A stretch of 64,000 nucleotides of DNA from Paenibacillus phyllosphaerae (GTDB taxonomy: Bacteria; Bacillota; Bacilli; Paenibacillales; Paenibacillaceae), in NCBI RefSeq assembly GCF_014192105.1, contig NZ_JACHXK010000011.1:1-64000 (forward strand), written 5' to 3'. The notes under the pieces were generated by a model. That model had not been told where the DNA came from and did no database searches. It saw only the letters and a list, made by a program, of their open reading frames with translations. Positions within the stretch are counted from its first letter, which is position 1, and the number at the start of each line of letters is the position of its first letter. Of this stretch, positions 52,887 through 63,200 are shown in pieces. The position numbers and the translations under genes were made by a program.

Positions 52887-54611
52887 TTAATGGGATGAAA
52901 CCTTAAACCGGTTAATAATCGCGTTCAGTTCCTGCGACATTCGCGCCAGCATCTCCGCTTCGACGCTCAGCGCCGTCACGCGGTCCAGCTGTTCGGCCGA
53001 TGCCCCTGCCACCTCGGCAAAATGCAGCACCGACTGCTGTACGATCACCTCCGACTCCGAGACCGAGGCTGCCACTTCCTCCGTACCCGCCGCCATCTCC
53101 TCCGAAGCGGAAGAGACCTCTTCGAACTGCAGGTCCAGCAGGCGAATCTCTTCCATAATGTCTTGGAAGGCCACTCCGGCTTGTCCTGCATGGAGCTGCC
53201 CCGCCTTCACCTGTTCCACGGCCGTCTCTACCGCATGGACCGTGTATTGCGTGCGGCTGCCCAATTGGCCGATCATGGCCGCAATCTGCTCGCTCGATGC
53301 TGCCGTCTGCTCGGCCAGCTTGCGAATTTCAGCGGCGACCACCGCGAAACCTTTGCCGTATTCGCCTGCCCGGGATGCTTCAATCCCCGCATTCAGCGCC
53401 AAAATATTCGTTCTCGCAGCGACCTGCGCAATCGTCACGACGACCTGGTCGATCGCCTGAGAGCCTTCCTTCAGCTCGCCGACGACTTGCCGCACATCCT
53501 CGCATGCCGCGCGAATGCTGCCCATCTGTTCAATGACGCCGCCGATCCGCGCCTGACCCTGCTCAGCCTTCGCTTTGGTCGCTGCCGAGCTTTCCGCCGC
53601 CTCGGCTGCGTAGCCGGCGATGCGGCCCGATCCTGCCGCCACTTCGTCTAGCGCGCGCGTCGTCTCCGCGGACCGGTGCAACTGGGTCTGCGCGCCTCCG
53701 GATACCTGCTCCATCGCTTGCGCAATCCGCGCGCTGCTTTCTTGCGTCGTCCCTGCGTTATCCTGCAGCAGCGCAACCGAATGCTCCAATTGCGTCGTAT
53801 GTTGACGAGTCAGCGTGATGAAGGCGCTCAGGCTGCCGACGAGCCCTGCGAAGGAACGGGACAGCTGGCCGATCTCATCCTTGCGGCTCGTATCCACCGC
53901 TACCGTCAAGTCACCATGTCCGGCTTGGTCCATCTGCTGAGCCAGCCTTTTCAACGGGCGAATGAGCAGACGGGCGGCAAGGACCGATACGATCAGCGAC
54001 GCCGCAAGAAGAGCAATCGCGAGCACAATCATCGTCCTGGTGTTCTTCTCCTGAAGCGCATAGATATTAGCCGCGTCAAAATCGGCCCCGACCGCGCCGA
54101 TCAGTTGTCCTTGTTGATCCGTGAGCGGCAGGTATGCGGTCAGCGTAGCGCCGTAGTCGTCCGACTCGGTGAGCGACCCGAGCTGAACTTGGCCGGTATC
54201 GAACAAGGCGATCAACCCTTCGTCCGGATCGCCTTCCGCTTCGCCGTATGCCGAAGCCTCTTCGCTGCCTAGAGGCTGTCCGTCCACGACGTATTCATAT
54301 ACGGGGGTGCCATTGCTTTCCGCCATCCGCATCGTGTACAGATACTTGAGCCCGTTTGTCTCGCGCAGCTCGTTCAATCGCTCACGCAGTTCATCGTAAG
54401 CCGGGCTGCTCTCGCCTTCTTCCAGGATGGCGTTGAACGCCGCGGGGTCAATCTCGGATTTGGCTTTCTCCGCTATGGACACCGCCTGCGTGCCGACCAT
54501 GTCGTGCACCAGCTGCGTGCTTTTGAGATAGACGATGGTGCTGATTAAGATGACCGCTATGAGAACAAAAGAAAAAAGCACGGCCGCAAGCCGTGTCTGA
54601 AAACTGCGCAT
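52887..54611 (-). CDS. Methyl-accepting chemotaxis protein
   Basis: A 574-residue chemoreceptor. TM1 (about 6-28), an extracytoplasmic sensor (about 30-190), TM2 (about 195-215), HAMP (about 215-270), then a long coiled-coil signalling domain with the conserved tip [20 protein letters not shown] and the [18 protein letters not shown] segment. It should bind an external ligand and signal to CheA. ATG 54611 is chosen because AGGAGT lies 10 bases upstream; an ATG at 54635 lacks a site. No che genes are adjacent. Confidence 0.92.
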   Translation of the reverse strand: MRSFQTRLAAVLFSFVLIAVILISTIVYLKSTQLVHDMVGTQAVSIAEKAKSEIDPAAFNAILEEGESSPAYDELRERLNELRETNGLKYLYTMRMAESNGTPVYEYVVDGQPLGSEEASAYGEAEGDPDEGLIALFDTGQVQLGSLTESDDYGATLTAYLPLTDQQGQLIGAVGADFDAANIYALQEKNTRTMIVLAIALLAASLIVSVLAARLLIRPLKRLAQQMDQAGHGDLTVAVDTSRKDEIGQLSRSFAGLVGSLSAFITLTRQHTTQLEHSVALLQDNAGTTQESSARIAQAMEQVSGGAQTQLHRSAETTRALDEVAAGSGRIAGYAAEAAESSAATKAKAEQGQARIGGVIEQMGSIRAACEDVRQVVGELKEGSQAIDQVVVTIAQVAARTNILALNAGIEASRAGEYGKGFAVVAAEIRKLAEQTAASSEQIAAMIGQLGSRTQYTVHAVETAVEQVKAGQLHAGQAGVAFQDIMEEIRLLDLQFEEVSSASEEMAAGTEEVAASVSESEVIVQQSVLHFAEVAGASAEQLDRVTALSVEAEMLARMSQELNAIINRFKVSSH

Positions 54612-54716
54612 CGCCAATCGGACTCCTATCCACATATTTTTCTACATTTTATAACAATAATCGGCAGTTTACCATGATTTGATTAGGTCTTTTAGCACAG
54701 TTATCGATATGGGAAT

Positions 54717-54742
54717 GTTTGACTTCAGAGGTGGACGGGTAT
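54717..54742 (+). promoter_or_regulatory. Sigma-B-like promoter upstream of the CsbD gene
   Basis: GTTTGA (54717-54722) and GGGTAT (54737-54742) are 14 bases apart, close to the sigma-B pattern (GTTTAA-N12-15-GGGTAT). CsbD genes are general-stress genes in Bacillus. Whether this host has sigma-B is unknown. Confidence 0.5.
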
Positions 54743-54783
54743 TCATGGGTACATCCTTTTTACACATGAGAGGAGCGATTCCA

Positions 54784-54972
54784 ATGGCAGAACAACACAA
54801 TGGCTGGAGCGACAAAGTTAAGGGGAAGGTATCGCAGGCGAAAGGCGAGCTGAAGGATCAGCTCGGCAACATGACCGATAACGCCTCCCTTCAAGCCGAA
54901 GGCAAAGCGGATAAATTAAAGGGCAAGGCGCAGGAAAAAATCGGCGAGGCGAAGGAGCACTTCTCCCGCTAG
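54784..54972 (+). CDS. CsbD-like small stress protein
   Basis: A 62-residue hydrophilic helical protein: GWSDKVKGKVSQAKGELKDQ and ADKLKGKAQEKIGEAKEHF. This is the CsbD pattern of alternating Lys/Glu and Gly-Lys turns. The function is unknown but homologues are induced under general stress. GAGAGGAGCG lies 5-10 bases before ATG 54784, and the sigma-B-like promoter is ~45 bases upstream. A strong bidirectional terminator follows. Confidence 0.9.
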   Translation: MAEQHNGWSDKVKGKVSQAKGELKDQLGNMTDNASLQAEGKADKLKGKAQEKIGEAKEHFSR

Positions 54973-55022
54973 CAGTGACGGCGCTGCAGATGTGAGGACC
55001 GACTAAACGCAATTGAACGCAA

Positions 55023-55054
55023 AGGGAGTCCCCAGTCGAAACTGGAGACTCCCT
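55023..55054. terminator. Bidirectional terminator between the CsbD and YiaA/B-type genes
   Basis: A 14-bp stem (AGGGAGTCcCCAGT / ACTGGaGACTCCCT, one mismatch) with a 4-base loop. Confidence 0.9.
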
Positions 55055-55061
55055 TCGTCGT

Positions 55062-55511
55062 TTATTCGAACTCGCTGCGCTTCTGGCCGTGCTCGTCGTA
55101 CGAATCCTCGTTGTTGTCGCGGATCGTCTTCTGCAGGACGAACGACGACATCGTCAGGAACAGCGCGGTGACGGCATAATAGCCTTTGACCGAGAGATTC
55201 TGGTCAAGCGTGTAGATGCCGATGAACATGCCGAGCAGCGCGGCGGTGAAAGCGATCCAGGCCAGGAAGGTGAAGGCCGGCGTATTGCGTTTTTTGCCAT
55301 CGTGCTCATCTTCCATGTTATCGCGGACGACCTTCTGCAGCACGAACGACGACATCGTCAGGAACAGAGCGGTAATCGCATAGTAGCCTTTGACGCTGAG
55401 CACCTCATCCAACGTGTAGATGCCGATGAACATGCCGGTGAAGGCGCAGATAAAAGCGGCCCAGGCCATAAAGGTAAAAGCGGCGGTATTGCGTTTGCGT
55501 GCGGTATTCAT
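55062..55511 (-). CDS. Duplicated YiaA/YiaB two-helix membrane protein
   Basis: A 149-residue protein made of two tandem copies of a ~62-residue YiaAB two-helix domain. Copy 1 starts near RNTAAFTFMAWAAFICAFTG, copy 2 near RNTPAFTFLAWIAFTAALLG; both contain MFIGIYTLD, LSVKGYYA and TALFLTMSSFVLQK. They differ at 13 of 62 aligned positions, about 79% identical. Each has two hydrophobic helices. The role is unknown; the family is linked to envelope or stress responses. GGAGGAATACAC precedes the ATG. Confidence 0.9.
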   Translation of the reverse strand: MNTARKRNTAAFTFMAWAAFICAFTGMFIGIYTLDEVLSVKGYYAITALFLTMSSFVLQKVVRDNMEDEHDGKKRNTPAFTFLAWIAFTAALLGMFIGIYTLDQNLSVKGYYAVTALFLTMSSFVLQKTIRDNNEDSYDEHGQKRSEFE

Positions 55512-55650
55512 GTGTATTCCTCCAGTGGGTTATCGGTTGATTGAATCAAGCTTGCTGCCTGATATCCACATTATAGGAAAACCATGATTACCCTCACAGT
55601 ACCAACTTCTTCTGGTACCTGCTCCTAATGCCTAGCGTTAAATCCGCCTC

Positions 55651-58600
55651 CTACCGCTTCACCACCGCAAGCGTCGCCGAACGCGCCGGCAGCTTCACGG
55701 TCAGCTCGCCTTCGCCCGTAACGGCAGCGAGGCCAGCTTCGCCAAGGCGGTCTTTCGCGTCGAACCGGTACAATTGCGCGGCGTTGCTGCTACGAGCAGC
55801 GCCGGTGTCCACATGCACCTGGCGAGTAATCGTATCCTTGTTGAATAGCAGCACGTACAGCTGTCCGCCGCGGCCTTCGATCGTGTACGAACCGACCGCA
55901 TCGCTCAGCGACGATACCGTCTTCACGCTCGTGCCTTCGATCTTGCTGCCTTGGCCATCGTAATCGAGGTACAGCTTGAACGCATCCTCCAGCGGCGTAC
56001 CGGCAGGCAGCGTACCGAACCGCGTCGCCAGATCGACCCCTTCCCGGCCGAAAATCGCGAGCGCTTCCGCTTGCGCAATGCCTGCGCTGATGCCGTTGCC
56101 ATTGCCGAAGTTGTACTCCGTGATCGCCAGCTTCGTCCCCGGCAGATTCTCGTTCACGATCTCCTTCATCCGCGGGATGAGGCGGATCGGCTCTTGAATC
56201 CACGACTGATCGACGTAATTCGGATCATACAGCGACTTGAGCGCCTGGAACCGGCGTTTGGCCGCATTCGGGCTTTCCTCGCCGGAGCCGACGACGTCCT
56301 CCTGCGAGTAGTAATGAATGTCGAGATAATCCACCAAGCGCAATCCGGTCTGCTTCTCATAGTTCCCGACCTGCTGCAAATACCAAGCCAGGAACGGCGT
56401 GCCGCCATGCTGATCGCGGTCCGGCCCCTCTGCGCAGTTATCCGCGGAAGAATAGAAGTAGGCGCACCAGCCCCAGGAGACTGGACCGAATACCTTCGCG
56501 GACGGATCCTTCTGTTTAATCGCGGTGCCGTATTCCTTCGTCTTGCTCCACAGTTCGTCGTACGTCGGCGCTTCCGGATGAACGTCGCGGTGCGTCACGT
56601 ACCAAATCTCCGGCTCGTTATCGAGCGCGTAGTAATGGACGCCCTGGCCGTCCGTCGTCTTGTCGATATGGTCCATCCAGCGCGTCACGAACTCCGTGCC
56701 GATCGGCTTCGACGTATCCGTCGGATCATTGCCGGTCACGAGTGTGCCGTCCGGACGCACGCCGTTGCCCGCATCCGGCAGTTCTTGGGCGCTATCCTGC
56801 TGCTCGCCGTATTTGGCCTCCGAGAACCCGTAGGTCACCGCGCGGCTCTTCGGCGTCCAGCCGATCGTCGGAACCGTCAGCAGCACATTGCCGCCCTGGC
56901 CCTGCACATCCGCGATGAAGCGGTCCGACGTCGAGCCATTCGGCAGTTCGCGCGGATTCGCAACGTCATTCGGATAGTTGATGAAATACCAGTCGCTCGC
57001 GCGGTTCGAGACATCCAACTCCCAGTTGTAACGCGTCGTCTGATTGCCGCCCCAACGCTCCACCGGGAACGCCAGTTTCGATTCCGTCGGATGCATGTCG
57101 TCATAGTTAATGCCATAAATCTCCGGATTCACCGGCTTGCGGTCTGCCGCCGTATCGATCGCGACTTGTACTTCAGGCAGCTCCGGCTCCGGCACCTCGC
57201 CGGCATGAAGATTGCGCAGCAGCGCGATATCGTCGATATAGACCGCCGCCTGATTCTCTTCGGTCGCCGCCTGGAAGATGAGGCCGTCGAATTGACCGGA
57301 TTGAAGACCGAAATCGGCCATGTTCAGCGTAACGGTCGTCCATTCGCCCCGCTTCAAGCCGCCCTCCGGCAGCGCGTCGTTCAGATCGATCGCGCCAAGC
57401 GAGTAGCTGCCGTCGTAGACGTGCAGCAGCAGCTTTTGACCGCCGGTCGCTCCGCCATGGATCGCAAAACGCACGCCGTAATACTCGCTCACGGCCAGCT
57501 TCCGATCGCCGGCGATCCACACGCCGTCCCAGCCGTCCGGCTCGAACTTGATCGACACCTCGCCGCTTGCGGCCTGCTCCTTGTTCGCCAGGTCTTTGTC
57601 ATGCCAGCTGTAGTTATGGTAGCCAGTCGCCAACTCTTCGTCATACAGCGTCTCGGCCGCCACTTCCGTTACTTGCACGTACGACTCGCCGGCGAAGCCT
57701 TTGTAAGCCGCGGTTACTTTGGCGATCCCGACACCGCCGCTCGAAGCAGTCACTACGCCGCCTTCCACGCTGATCAAGTCCGGGCGGTCGGTCGACCATG
57801 CCGCCTTCGCCGTGACATCCTCCGTCAACCCGTCTGCCAGCATCGTCTCGGCATGCAGCCGATGCGTCTCGCCCGGCAGCACGACCAGCTGCGGGGAATC
57901 GATCCGCACTTCGGCGATCGCCACCGGAACGGCCGCTTTGCTCGTGAGCGCCAGATCGTCCAGATAGACAGCCGGGGCATCGCCCGTTCCCGCAGCGCCT
58001 GCAATAAGCAATCCGTCGTACAAGCCGCCCGGCAGATTCAGATCGGCCAGCTTCACGCTCGCCTTGGCCCATTCTCCAGCCGGAATACCGCCCGGCAGCA
58101 GCTCATCCAGCTGCTTCGTCACGACCGTCTCGCCGCCCGACTTCCACTCGAACCGCAGCTGTTGGCCGCCGCTGCCTCCGCCATGCACCCAGAATTGCAG
58201 CTGGTCGAATTCTTTGGCCGTAATCGGGTAGCCGCTGTACAGATACAGCGCCTGGTCGCCATTCGGGACGTAACGGATCGAATAATCTCCCGTATGCACG
58301 ATATCGGTCTCATTCAGCGCATGCTGACCCCAGCTGTAATCGGCGATTCCTTCGCCCAGCGCGTCATCGAACACGTACTTCCCTTCGATCGGCTCGATCG
58401 GCGGGGTCGGCACGCCTTCGTTCACCGTTACAGTCAATTGTGCGATAAAGCCCGCATGCACCGCCTGAATGATCGCTTCGCCGGGCTTCACTGCGGAGAC
58501 CAGGCCATTGGCTACCGTCGCCACCGACTCATCCGAGGAAGACCATTGGACATCCTCATTCACGGCTCTCGTCGCGCCGTCCTCGAATACCGCATTCAGC

Positions 58601-59295
58601 ACCGCCGCGCGAAGCTTGCCGGCCTGCATGACCAGCTGCGGCTGTTCAAAAACAATGCCAGTCACTGCCTCGCCGCCAGGTTCTTCGCCAGAGCCGGAAC
58701 CGGACCCTGACCCCGTGCCTCCGCCGGCGTTCTCCTTGGCATAGAAGGCGATATCGTCCAAGTAAAGCGTCTCTTGCTCCCCGCTCCCCCAGATCCAGAT
58801 GCCATCCAGCAGGCCGGTGACGCCGTAATCGGCCAGCTTGATCTCAACCTCCGACCATGCGCCTGCCGGAGCGCCGCCGGGCACCAATTCGTCCGAGCCA
58901 ATCTCCACGATCCCCTCGCCGCCAAGCGACAGCACCAGCTTGAACGCCTGCCCGCCCGTCGGTCCGCCATGCACCCAGAATCGCAACGCTTCATAGTCGG
59001 CCGCATTCAGAATGCGATCCTTGTACAGATACAACGCCTGGCCTTCGTCCGGCTCCAGCGCAATGGCGCGCGACCCGGAATGCACCGTCCCGCTCTCGGC
59101 CAGATCGGCCTGCGCCCAGCCGTAATTCGCGAACTCCGGCGACAACGCGTCCTCATACACCGGAAGCACCTTCGGCATCTCCCCGTAAGATCGGCTCGGC
59201 ATCGTTCCGAATTGCGCCAGCAATAAGCCTCCAATAATTCCAAGGGGCACCAGCCTCCTAGATAGCTTCCGCCCAACTCCCCAATGCTTCATCAT
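55651..59295 (-). CDS. Secreted modular GH44 glycanase (xyloglucanase/endoglucanase)
   Basis: A 1214-residue exported protein. Signal peptide (residues 1 to about 35), then three beta-sandwich CBM-like repeats (about 40-185, 275-420 and 515-655, each with YLYxxR/GxPAGxW motifs) alternating with two Big_2 Ig-like modules. The C-terminal ~530 residues are a GH44 catalytic domain: ERWGGNQTTRYNWELDVSN, acid/base Glu894 in DNEPEIWY and nucleophile Glu1060 in ITEYNFG. GH44 enzymes cut xyloglucan or mixed beta-glucan chains. ATG 59295 is chosen because GGAGG lies 7 bases upstream. It is divergent from the two-component pair at 59.5 kb. Confidence 0.93.
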   Translation of the reverse strand: MMKHWGVGRKLSRRLVPLGIIGGLLLAQFGTMPSRSYGEMPKVLPVYEDALSPEFANYGWAQADLAESGTVHSGSRAIALEPDEGQALYLYKDRILNAADYEALRFWVHGGPTGGQAFKLVLSLGGEGIVEIGSDELVPGGAPAGAWSEVEIKLADYGVTGLLDGIWIWGSGEQETLYLDDIAFYAKENAGGGTGSGSGSGSGEEPGGEAVTGIVFEQPQLVMQAGKLRAAVLNAVFEDGATRAVNEDVQWSSSDESVATVANGLVSAVKPGEAIIQAVHAGFIAQLTVTVNEGVPTPPIEPIEGKYVFDDALGEGIADYSWGQHALNETDIVHTGDYSIRYVPNGDQALYLYSGYPITAKEFDQLQFWVHGGGSGGQQLRFEWKSGGETVVTKQLDELLPGGIPAGEWAKASVKLADLNLPGGLYDGLLIAGAAGTGDAPAVYLDDLALTSKAAVPVAIAEVRIDSPQLVVLPGETHRLHAETMLADGLTEDVTAKAAWSTDRPDLISVEGGVVTASSGGVGIAKVTAAYKGFAGESYVQVTEVAAETLYDEELATGYHNYSWHDKDLANKEQAASGEVSIKFEPDGWDGVWIAGDRKLAVSEYYGVRFAIHGGATGGQKLLLHVYDGSYSLGAIDLNDALPEGGLKRGEWTTVTLNMADFGLQSGQFDGLIFQAATEENQAAVYIDDIALLRNLHAGEVPEPELPEVQVAIDTAADRKPVNPEIYGINYDDMHPTESKLAFPVERWGGNQTTRYNWELDVSNRASDWYFINYPNDVANPRELPNGSTSDRFIADVQGQGGNVLLTVPTIGWTPKSRAVTYGFSEAKYGEQQDSAQELPDAGNGVRPDGTLVTGNDPTDTSKPIGTEFVTRWMDHIDKTTDGQGVHYYALDNEPEIWYVTHRDVHPEAPTYDELWSKTKEYGTAIKQKDPSAKVFGPVSWGWCAYFYSSADNCAEGPDRDQHGGTPFLAWYLQQVGNYEKQTGLRLVDYLDIHYYSQEDVVGSGEESPNAAKRRFQALKSLYDPNYVDQSWIQEPIRLIPRMKEIVNENLPGTKLAITEYNFGNGNGISAGIAQAEALAIFGREGVDLATRFGTLPAGTPLEDAFKLYLDYDGQGSKIEGTSVKTVSSLSDAVGSYTIEGRGGQLYVLLFNKDTITRQVHVDTGAARSSNAAQLYRFDAKDRLGEAGLAAVTGEGELTVKLPARSATLAVVKR

Positions 59296-59530
59296 CTCGT
59301 TTCCTCCCCTATGCGCCTTAAGCTTCCCCCTTATCCTATGGCAGGTGCAAGTCATGCCACTAGTGACGCCCTGTCATCACTTTTGTCATCCGTGTCGTAT
59401 ATTGCCCTATGACCACTATGCGTCTTTCGGAAAAGTTGTTAGAATTTGAGCACAAGAATAAGCCTCTTACATCTAATAGGCGGGCAAGGGATCTTCCTTA
59501 AGAAGCCCCGCGAGAGAAAGGAAGTTCACT

Positions 59531-60202
59531 ATGATTCACGTCCTGATTGCCGACGATCAGCGGCTATTGCTCGATGGCCTGCAGACGATCATTCAGCTGG
59601 AGGAGGATATGGAGGTCGTCGGGATTCCGGAGAACGGGCTGCTGGCCTATGAGGCGGTCGCTTCCTTGAAGCCCGATATCGTGCTGATGGATATCAAAAT
59701 GCCGGTGATGGACGGGATCGAGGCGATGAAGCTGATCAAACGCGACTTCCCCGCCACCATCGTGCTCATGCTGACGACCTTCGCCGAGGACAAATTCATC
59801 GTCGATGCGATGGCCGGCGGCGCCGACGGCTTCCTCTTGAAGGACATGTCCGCCGACAAAGTCGTGCGCACGATCCGCGAAGCGCTGCTCGGCCAGCTGA
59901 TGCTGCCTGCCCCGATCGCCGCCAAGCTCGCTGCGCGCCTGTCCGCGTTGTCTCCCGCAGGCTCGGACGCGTTCGACGAGCGCGAACTGAAGCGCAGCGG
60001 CCTCGTGTTGACCGAGCGCGAGCGCAAAATTATCCTTCTGATGATCGAAGGTTACACCAACAAGCAAATTTCCGTGACGCTGTTCATGAGCGAGGGCACG
60101 GTCCGCAACTATATTAGCGTCATCTATAACAAAATCGGCACCAACGACCGCAAGGCCGCGATCGCGCTGCTGAAGGAGCTGCTGCTCGATGCGGCATACT
60201 GA
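59531..60202 (+). CDS. NarL/LuxR-family response regulator
   Basis: A 223-residue regulator. Receiver with the acidic pair ADDQ, Asp54 in VLMDIKMPVMDG and Lys in LLKDM; a linker (about 130-155) and a LuxR HTH (LTERERKIILLMIEGYTNKQ, SEGTVRNYISVIYNKIG). It overlaps the two-kinase protein by 14 bases. AAGGAAG precedes the ATG. The divergent GH44 glycanase gene suggests the pair may control polysaccharide use, an inference from position only. Confidence 0.93.
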   Translation: MIHVLIADDQRLLLDGLQTIIQLEEDMEVVGIPENGLLAYEAVASLKPDIVLMDIKMPVMDGIEAMKLIKRDFPATIVLMLTTFAEDKFIVDAMAGGADGFLLKDMSADKVVRTIREALLGQLMLPAPIAAKLAARLSALSPAGSDAFDERELKRSGLVLTERERKIILLMIEGYTNKQISVTLFMSEGTVRNYISVIYNKIGTNDRKAAIALLKELLLDAAY

Positions 60203-63200
60203 TCCGCACGCCAAGCCGCCCATCACGGGACCATACCGCCGACTTACGGCCGGCACTGCTGGCCGCTTGCTGCGCGCAGGGCAGTATCGTTGCAGCCCAG
60301 GGCACTCGCGGCAGATCGCCAGATCCGCGTTCACGCTGCCGATAGCCGTCCTGCTGCTGGCCGCGCTGGTCCTCCCCCTGCTGCACTTCGCCTTGCTGCC
60401 GAAACAGGTTCATGCGGAATCCGTCGGAAGCCAAGCGGTAGAAGAGCGGCAGGAACGGCAGATTCGTTTTGTCGCTCGTTGGGAAGCGTACTTCGGCGAA
60501 GAGCCGGGGCCGAATGCCGTATGGATGCCGCTAGACGAAGCGGCGCATCGCCGGCTGCCCCACTATGAAGGCACGCTGTGGCTCAAACGCGCGCAGCTGC
60601 CGGCCATCCCCGGGCGCGACCCGTATCTCTTCATTTATCGGATGAGGCATATGGACGTTTACCTCGACGACAAGCCGGTCTATTCCTTCAACATGGAGCG
60701 CCCTGATTCTTACGTCAACCCGAATGCCGTCGTTCACCAGATCCGGCTGCATGCAAGCGACGAGGGCAAATCGTTGACGCTGAAGCTGCTCTGGAATCGC
60801 GAGGCGCTCCCGCTCTATTGGAACACTTTCGGCGAACGTCAATTCATGGAATATGCCCAGATCGAACAGGATTGGCCGATGCTCGTGTACGCCACCGTCT
60901 TCGTGTTGTTCGGCACGGCGTCGCTGGCGATGTTCATCCGTCGGCCCAAGGAGCAGCTCTACGGCTGGTTCACGCTGCTGACGTATTGTGCAGGCTTCGG
61001 GATTGCATCGCTCATCGCCTCGTGGCAATTCTATGCGGACGGCCTTGCGCGGCTGTATTACTTCCGGGATATGCTGCTGCCGCTCGGCATATGGGCGTTC
61101 CTCGGGTTCTACGGCACGGCGATGGGCCGGGAATACGCTCGCATCTACCGGGTGCTGTTGGCAGTTATGGGGGCCTATACGCTGCTGACGGCGATCAGCG
61201 CTTTCGCCAATCCGTTGTTCTACATCGATCTGCTGATCCGCTGGCTCCCTTATGTCATGATCGCGATCTTTGCCGTGGTTACCTGGACGCTCATCCTTAC
61301 GCTCCGCACCCAGCGTTCGTCCGAGATGTTCTGGCTGAGCTTCGGTTATGTATCCTTGCTCGTGTTCGGCTTCGTTCATGTGATCCGCAACTATGTCACC
61401 GCCGATGCGAATACCCGGCCCTGGCCGTGGTTCATCGAGCTTCTGCTGCAGTACGCATTGCCCATTGGCATGCTGCTGTTCCTGTTCGGTCTCGTCATGG
61501 TGCTCATCGGCCGGTTCGCCAACGTCCATAAGCAGCTGAAACAAGTTGCGGACGAATTGGTCGCGCGGAACGAAGCCATGGCGCAATTCGATCAGCTGAA
61601 GGACGACTTCCTGCGCAATACGTCGCACGAGCTGAGGACGCCGCTGCACGGCATCGCCGGATTGACCGAATCGCTGCTCGGCGGCGCGGCCGGTCCGGTC
61701 AGCAAGCCGATGGCGGATAATTTGCAGCTGGTGCTCGCAAGCTCCGGCCGCCTGCTCGGACTCGTGAACGATATTCTCGACCTGTACCGGCTGAAGCACC
61801 GCGATGTCCGGCTGACGCTTGCGGACGTTCATCTGCGCCGCACGGCGGAAGCCGTCGCCGCTTCGCTCGCGCCATTGGCCGCGCGCAAGGGGCTGCTCGT
61901 CAACGTGGAGGCCGATCTGCCGGAGCTGGTCATTCAGGCCGACCCCGGGCGATTCGAGCAGGTGCTCTACAATCTGGTCGGCAACGCGATCCGGTATACC
62001 GAGTCCGGGCAGGTAACGGTGTCGATCGTAAGTATGCAGACCAAGACGGGCGAAAAGGCGGGCCGATTAGATGACCCGACTGCCGATGAGTCAATCAGGC
62101 AGGAAGACGAGGGAATCGAACTGCCCTTACCTGCTGACGCAGCGATTGAGCAGATCGAGATCACGGTTGCGGATACCGGCAAAGGCATCCCGGAGGAACA
62201 GATGCAGCGCCTGTTCGAGCCGTTCGCCGCGGCCGAACATCAGCTGGGCGGCGGCACCGGGCTTGGGCTATCGATTACGCGAAGGCTCGTGGAGCTGCAC
62301 GGCGGGACGATCGGCGTCGTATCCTCCCCGAAGGGAACCCGCGTGACCTTCACGTTGCCGGCCCTTGAGCCAAGGCTTGCCGCGAATATCAGCAAGGCGG
62401 AATCTCCTCTGTCTGAGCTAGGGACGGAATCCGAGCAGGACAATGACTTCGATTCGCTTGCCCAAGTCCTCCCGCTTGCTCCGCCAGCGCTCTCGCCGCC
62501 GTCTGCCGACTTGCTTACTCAGCCCTCCGATCCATCCGGAGAAGCTGCTGATGACGATGAAGCCGTCGCGACCGCTCACCGCCCGCTCATCCTGATCGCG
62601 GACGATGAGCCGATCAATCTGCAGGTGCTGCGCCACTACATGCGCCATGCGGATTACGAATTGATCGAGGCCGCCGATGGACTCGAGGCCATCGCCATGC
62701 TCGGGGCGACCAAGCGCAAGCCCGATCTGCTGCTGCTCGACGTCATGATGCCGGGCATGACCGGCTATGACGTCTGCCGCAAGGTGCGCGAGCGCTACAG
62801 CGCCAGCGAGCTTCCGATCATCCTGCTGTCCGCCCGCGACCGCACGATCGATCTGGTGCAGGGCTTCGATGCCGGAGCGAACGATTACGTCACGAAGCCG
62901 TTCTCGCAAGGCGAGCTGATGGCGCGCATGAACATTCAGCTGAAGCTGGCGCAATTCCACCTGTCGCTCGAGCAGCTCGTTGCCGTACGCACCTCCGAGC
63001 TGGAGGAGGCGAACAAGGTGCTCGCCGGTTCCGTCCGCGAGACGGCCGAAGCGCTCGCCGAAGTATCGGTGCTCGAGGAGCGCAACCGGATCGCCCACGA
63101 GATGCATGACGTGGTCGGCCACTCGCTGACCGCCGCGATCGTGCAGATGGAAGCCGCCAAGAAGCTGGCTCCGCGGGATCTTGATCAGGCGCTCGCTCGG

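Noticed and set aside
55951-58710. A 919-codon open frame on the plus strand.
   Set aside because: It is antisense to the GH44 gene, with an Arg/His-rich composition typical of shadow frames.
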